DNA from: SZUA-318 sp035477395
GTDB taxonomy: Bacteria; Gemmatimonadota; Gemmatimonadetes; Longimicrobiales; Gaopeijiaceae
Direction of reading: 5' to 3'
DNA length: 64,000 nucleotides
NCBI GenBank assembly: GCA_035477395.1
Contig: DATIKQ010000120.1
Location: 46,137-110,136, forward strand
Made by a program: the position numbers and the translations under genes. Positions within the stretch are counted from its first letter, which is position 1. Each line of letters opens with the position of its first letter. Below the pieces are notes generated by a model. That model made no database searches and was not told the origin of the DNA. It saw only the letters and a list, made by a program, of their open reading frames with translations. Positions 62,866 through 64,000 of the stretch are shown here, piece by piece.

Positions 62866-63030
62866 TGCTTGTTGCGATGGGATTCGAGAGGCGTTCCCGG
62901 ATAGGCTGTGCGAATAGAGTGGCGCGGTGGCCTTGCCCTCCCTATTGTGTCGGCACTCCTCGGGGACAAACCCGAGCCCCGGGATTTCCGTGACGCACTA
63001 TGCCGGCGCTCTCCTTGAGCCGATTTTGCC

Positions 63031-63059
63031 CACCCGCTGCGGCCATGCCGTGGCGGGTG
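63031..63059 (+). terminator. 13-bp hairpin followed by a T-rich run
   Basis: Thirteen pairs (two G-U) with a CAT loop, followed by ATTTTGTGTG. It has intrinsic-terminator form in the plus direction. It overlaps the start of the RCC1 remnant, so the structure may be a chance product of that sequence. Confidence 0.5.
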
Positions 63060-63166
63060 ATTTTGTGTGCGCTATGGTCGCGGTGGGGGGGGTGAAGTGC
63101 TGGGGGCGGAGATCGCGCGTCATGTGCCAGCTCGGCTGGAGAGGCGGCTCGACCACCACAGTCTAG
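63038..63166 (+). pseudogene. Degenerate RCC1-type repeat fragment
   Basis: Forty-two codons read A-G-D-F-V-C-A-M-V-A, then G-G-V-K-C-W-G and C-Q-L-G-W-R-G, which matches one RCC1 repeat (A-G-x-x-H-x-C-A-L, G-x-V-x-C-W-G, G-Q-L-G-x-G). RCC1 propellers have several such blades and a signal peptide; neither is present, so this looks like the last blade of a lost gene. The frame upstream has no similarity. Confidence 0.5.
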
Positions 63167-63277
63167 CCGCGACCCTTGCAGGCGATGGCACATAGCGCGT
63201 GCGGTACTCTACCCCCAGGGACGAATGGTTGTGGTCGTATTCGCACTTTACGCGCTCCCTTCTCAAGAGGTACGCCG

Positions 63278-63955
63278 ATGCGTAGCCCAGTGTGGATGGC
63301 GGTGGTGGTGGGTTCTCTTGCCTCGCTACCGATTGGGGTCTCGGCACAGGCCGTTCAGGCAGCACGAGGCGTAGTGGGCGACAGCGTCATGTCAGTTCAG
63401 GACTACTCGGCCGCCACGGGACGCGGGGTTTCTGCCTTGCGCGGCATTCCGCTGCCGAAGCAGTACCAGGACGTCGCGTTCGCAGTCGGCTTCGACTGGA
63501 ACTCCAGCGGTCCAGACGGCATGACGGTCTCGACCAACCTACTTGGTGCGGCAGTCGGCTCGGCGTTTGACCTGATTGGATCGACCCAACTGAAGTCATT
63601 CCTGACCGACAACCTGACAGCGGGCTTTGCGGTCCCCTCTGGGGACGCGGGAGCCATAAGCGGGACGGTTGCGGTGGCGGTGGGTGGAATCAGGTTCGGA
63701 GATGCTTTCGCGATGTTCCCCACTCTGGGGTTCGAGCAGACCACCGCAGACTCAACGTACGTTCCCTCGAGTGTATTGAGTTCGGGCGCCGACCAGGACA
63801 CTTGGAGCCGCCCGATTCTTTCCGTGGCGTTCCTATCGCCGACTATGTTCAAGGAAGTCAGCAGAGGTTTCTGGTTCTTCAGCAGAATCTGTGGGTGGAT
63901 TCCGGCTCAGGTAGGGCGCCGAGGGTGTGATACAAGGCGATTTCCATGGCTTTGA
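63278..63955 (+). CDS. Secreted protein of unknown function
   Basis: The 225-residue protein has a signal peptide (hydrophobic residues 6-20, cleavage near V-S-A-Q). The mature part is rich in Gly, Ser, Thr and Phe, suggesting beta structure, with repeated S-G-x and V-A-V-G-G stretches. The last 30 residues turn basic and Cys-containing (R-I-C-G-W, R-R-G-C-D) and do not resemble the rest, which may mean a frameshift. Base composition is less GC-rich than in neighbouring genes. AAGAGG precedes the ATG. Confidence 0.55.
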   Translation: MRSPVWMAVVVGSLASLPIGVSAQAVQAARGVVGDSVMSVQDYSAATGRGVSALRGIPLPKQYQDVAFAVGFDWNSSGPDGMTVSTNLLGAAVGSAFDLIGSTQLKSFLTDNLTAGFAVPSGDAGAISGTVAVAVGGIRFGDAFAMFPTLGFEQTTADSTYVPSSVLSSGADQDTWSRPILSVAFLSPTMFKEVSRGFWFFSRICGWIPAQVGRRGCDTRRFPWL

Positions 63956-64000
63956 AGGTCCGAAAACCGTACGCCTTTCTGGTAGTCACTTTCAGTTTGT

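Larger units (their letters stand above)
62787..63277. other. 491-bp intergenic stretch with two hairpins and an RCC1 remnant
   Basis: No intact gene is supported here. It contains two strong hairpins (62830-62865 and 63031-63059) and a degraded coding remnant (63038-63166). The last 110 bp hold the leader of the downstream secreted-protein gene, in which no clear promoter was found. Confidence 0.6.

Overview
The window is a 64 kb stretch of GC-rich bacterial chromosome with gene density near 100%, many GTG and TTG starts and many start/stop overlaps. Gene content points to a diderm bacterium: TolC-type outer membrane factors, an RND pump, an outer-membrane beta-barrel, lipoproteins and SecDF. 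A BshA-type glycosyltransferase (bacillithiol pathway), HrcA/CIRCE control of groESL and many exported proteins with short signals ending in A-Q-E fit Gemmatimonadota best. That assignment is an inference from gene content and style; there is no 16S rRNA here to settle it.

Layout. 1-7 kb: the end of a dihydroorotase gene, rpsT, a fused Sco/PCuAC copper-chaperone lipoprotein, then an operon of M50 protease, scpA, scpB, a pseudouridine synthase and a large Rossmann-fold protein. 6.8-12.4 kb (minus strand): a potassium-uptake array with two channel subunits and two RCK regulators, followed by pcm. 12.5-20.6 kb: a CAT-anticodon tRNA, a GGQ release-factor-like protein, an AI-2E-type permease, a YheT hydrolase, an outer-membrane barrel, an M1 metallopeptidase lipoprotein and a DMT permease. 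20.7-27.5 kb: TetR regulator, TolC, adaptor and RND pump with an extra membrane hairpin. 27.5-36.3 kb: mixed single genes (beta-propeller lipoprotein, DUF1295 protein, nitronate monooxygenase, MATE, Lon-N domain protein, RfbC, MurB, DinB-like).

36.4-47.2 kb: a TolC/HlyD-like/ABC-ATPase export operon that lacks a permease and follows a 19-bp tandem repeat. Next come an ECF sigma factor, a probable anti-sigma factor and two exported HEAT-repeat proteins sharing an F-W-x-x-Q signature. A REC-GGDEF diguanylate cyclase is then coupled to a type IV pilus/type II secretion ATPase that carries its own C-terminal receiver domain.

47.3-61.2 kb: housekeeping block secD-secF-tatD-mutL-miaA-bshA-uppP-nadC-birA-coaX, with several members joined by 4-base overlaps, then a divergent isoprenoid-synthase-like gene and groES-groEL behind a perfect CIRCE operator. 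61.2-64 kb is accessory DNA: three stacked hairpins after groEL, a MazEF toxin-antitoxin pair, an acetyltransferase whose 3' end overlaps an antitoxin remnant, an RCC1-repeat remnant, and a secreted protein of unknown function. No rRNA, CRISPR array, prophage, insertion sequence or replication origin was seen.
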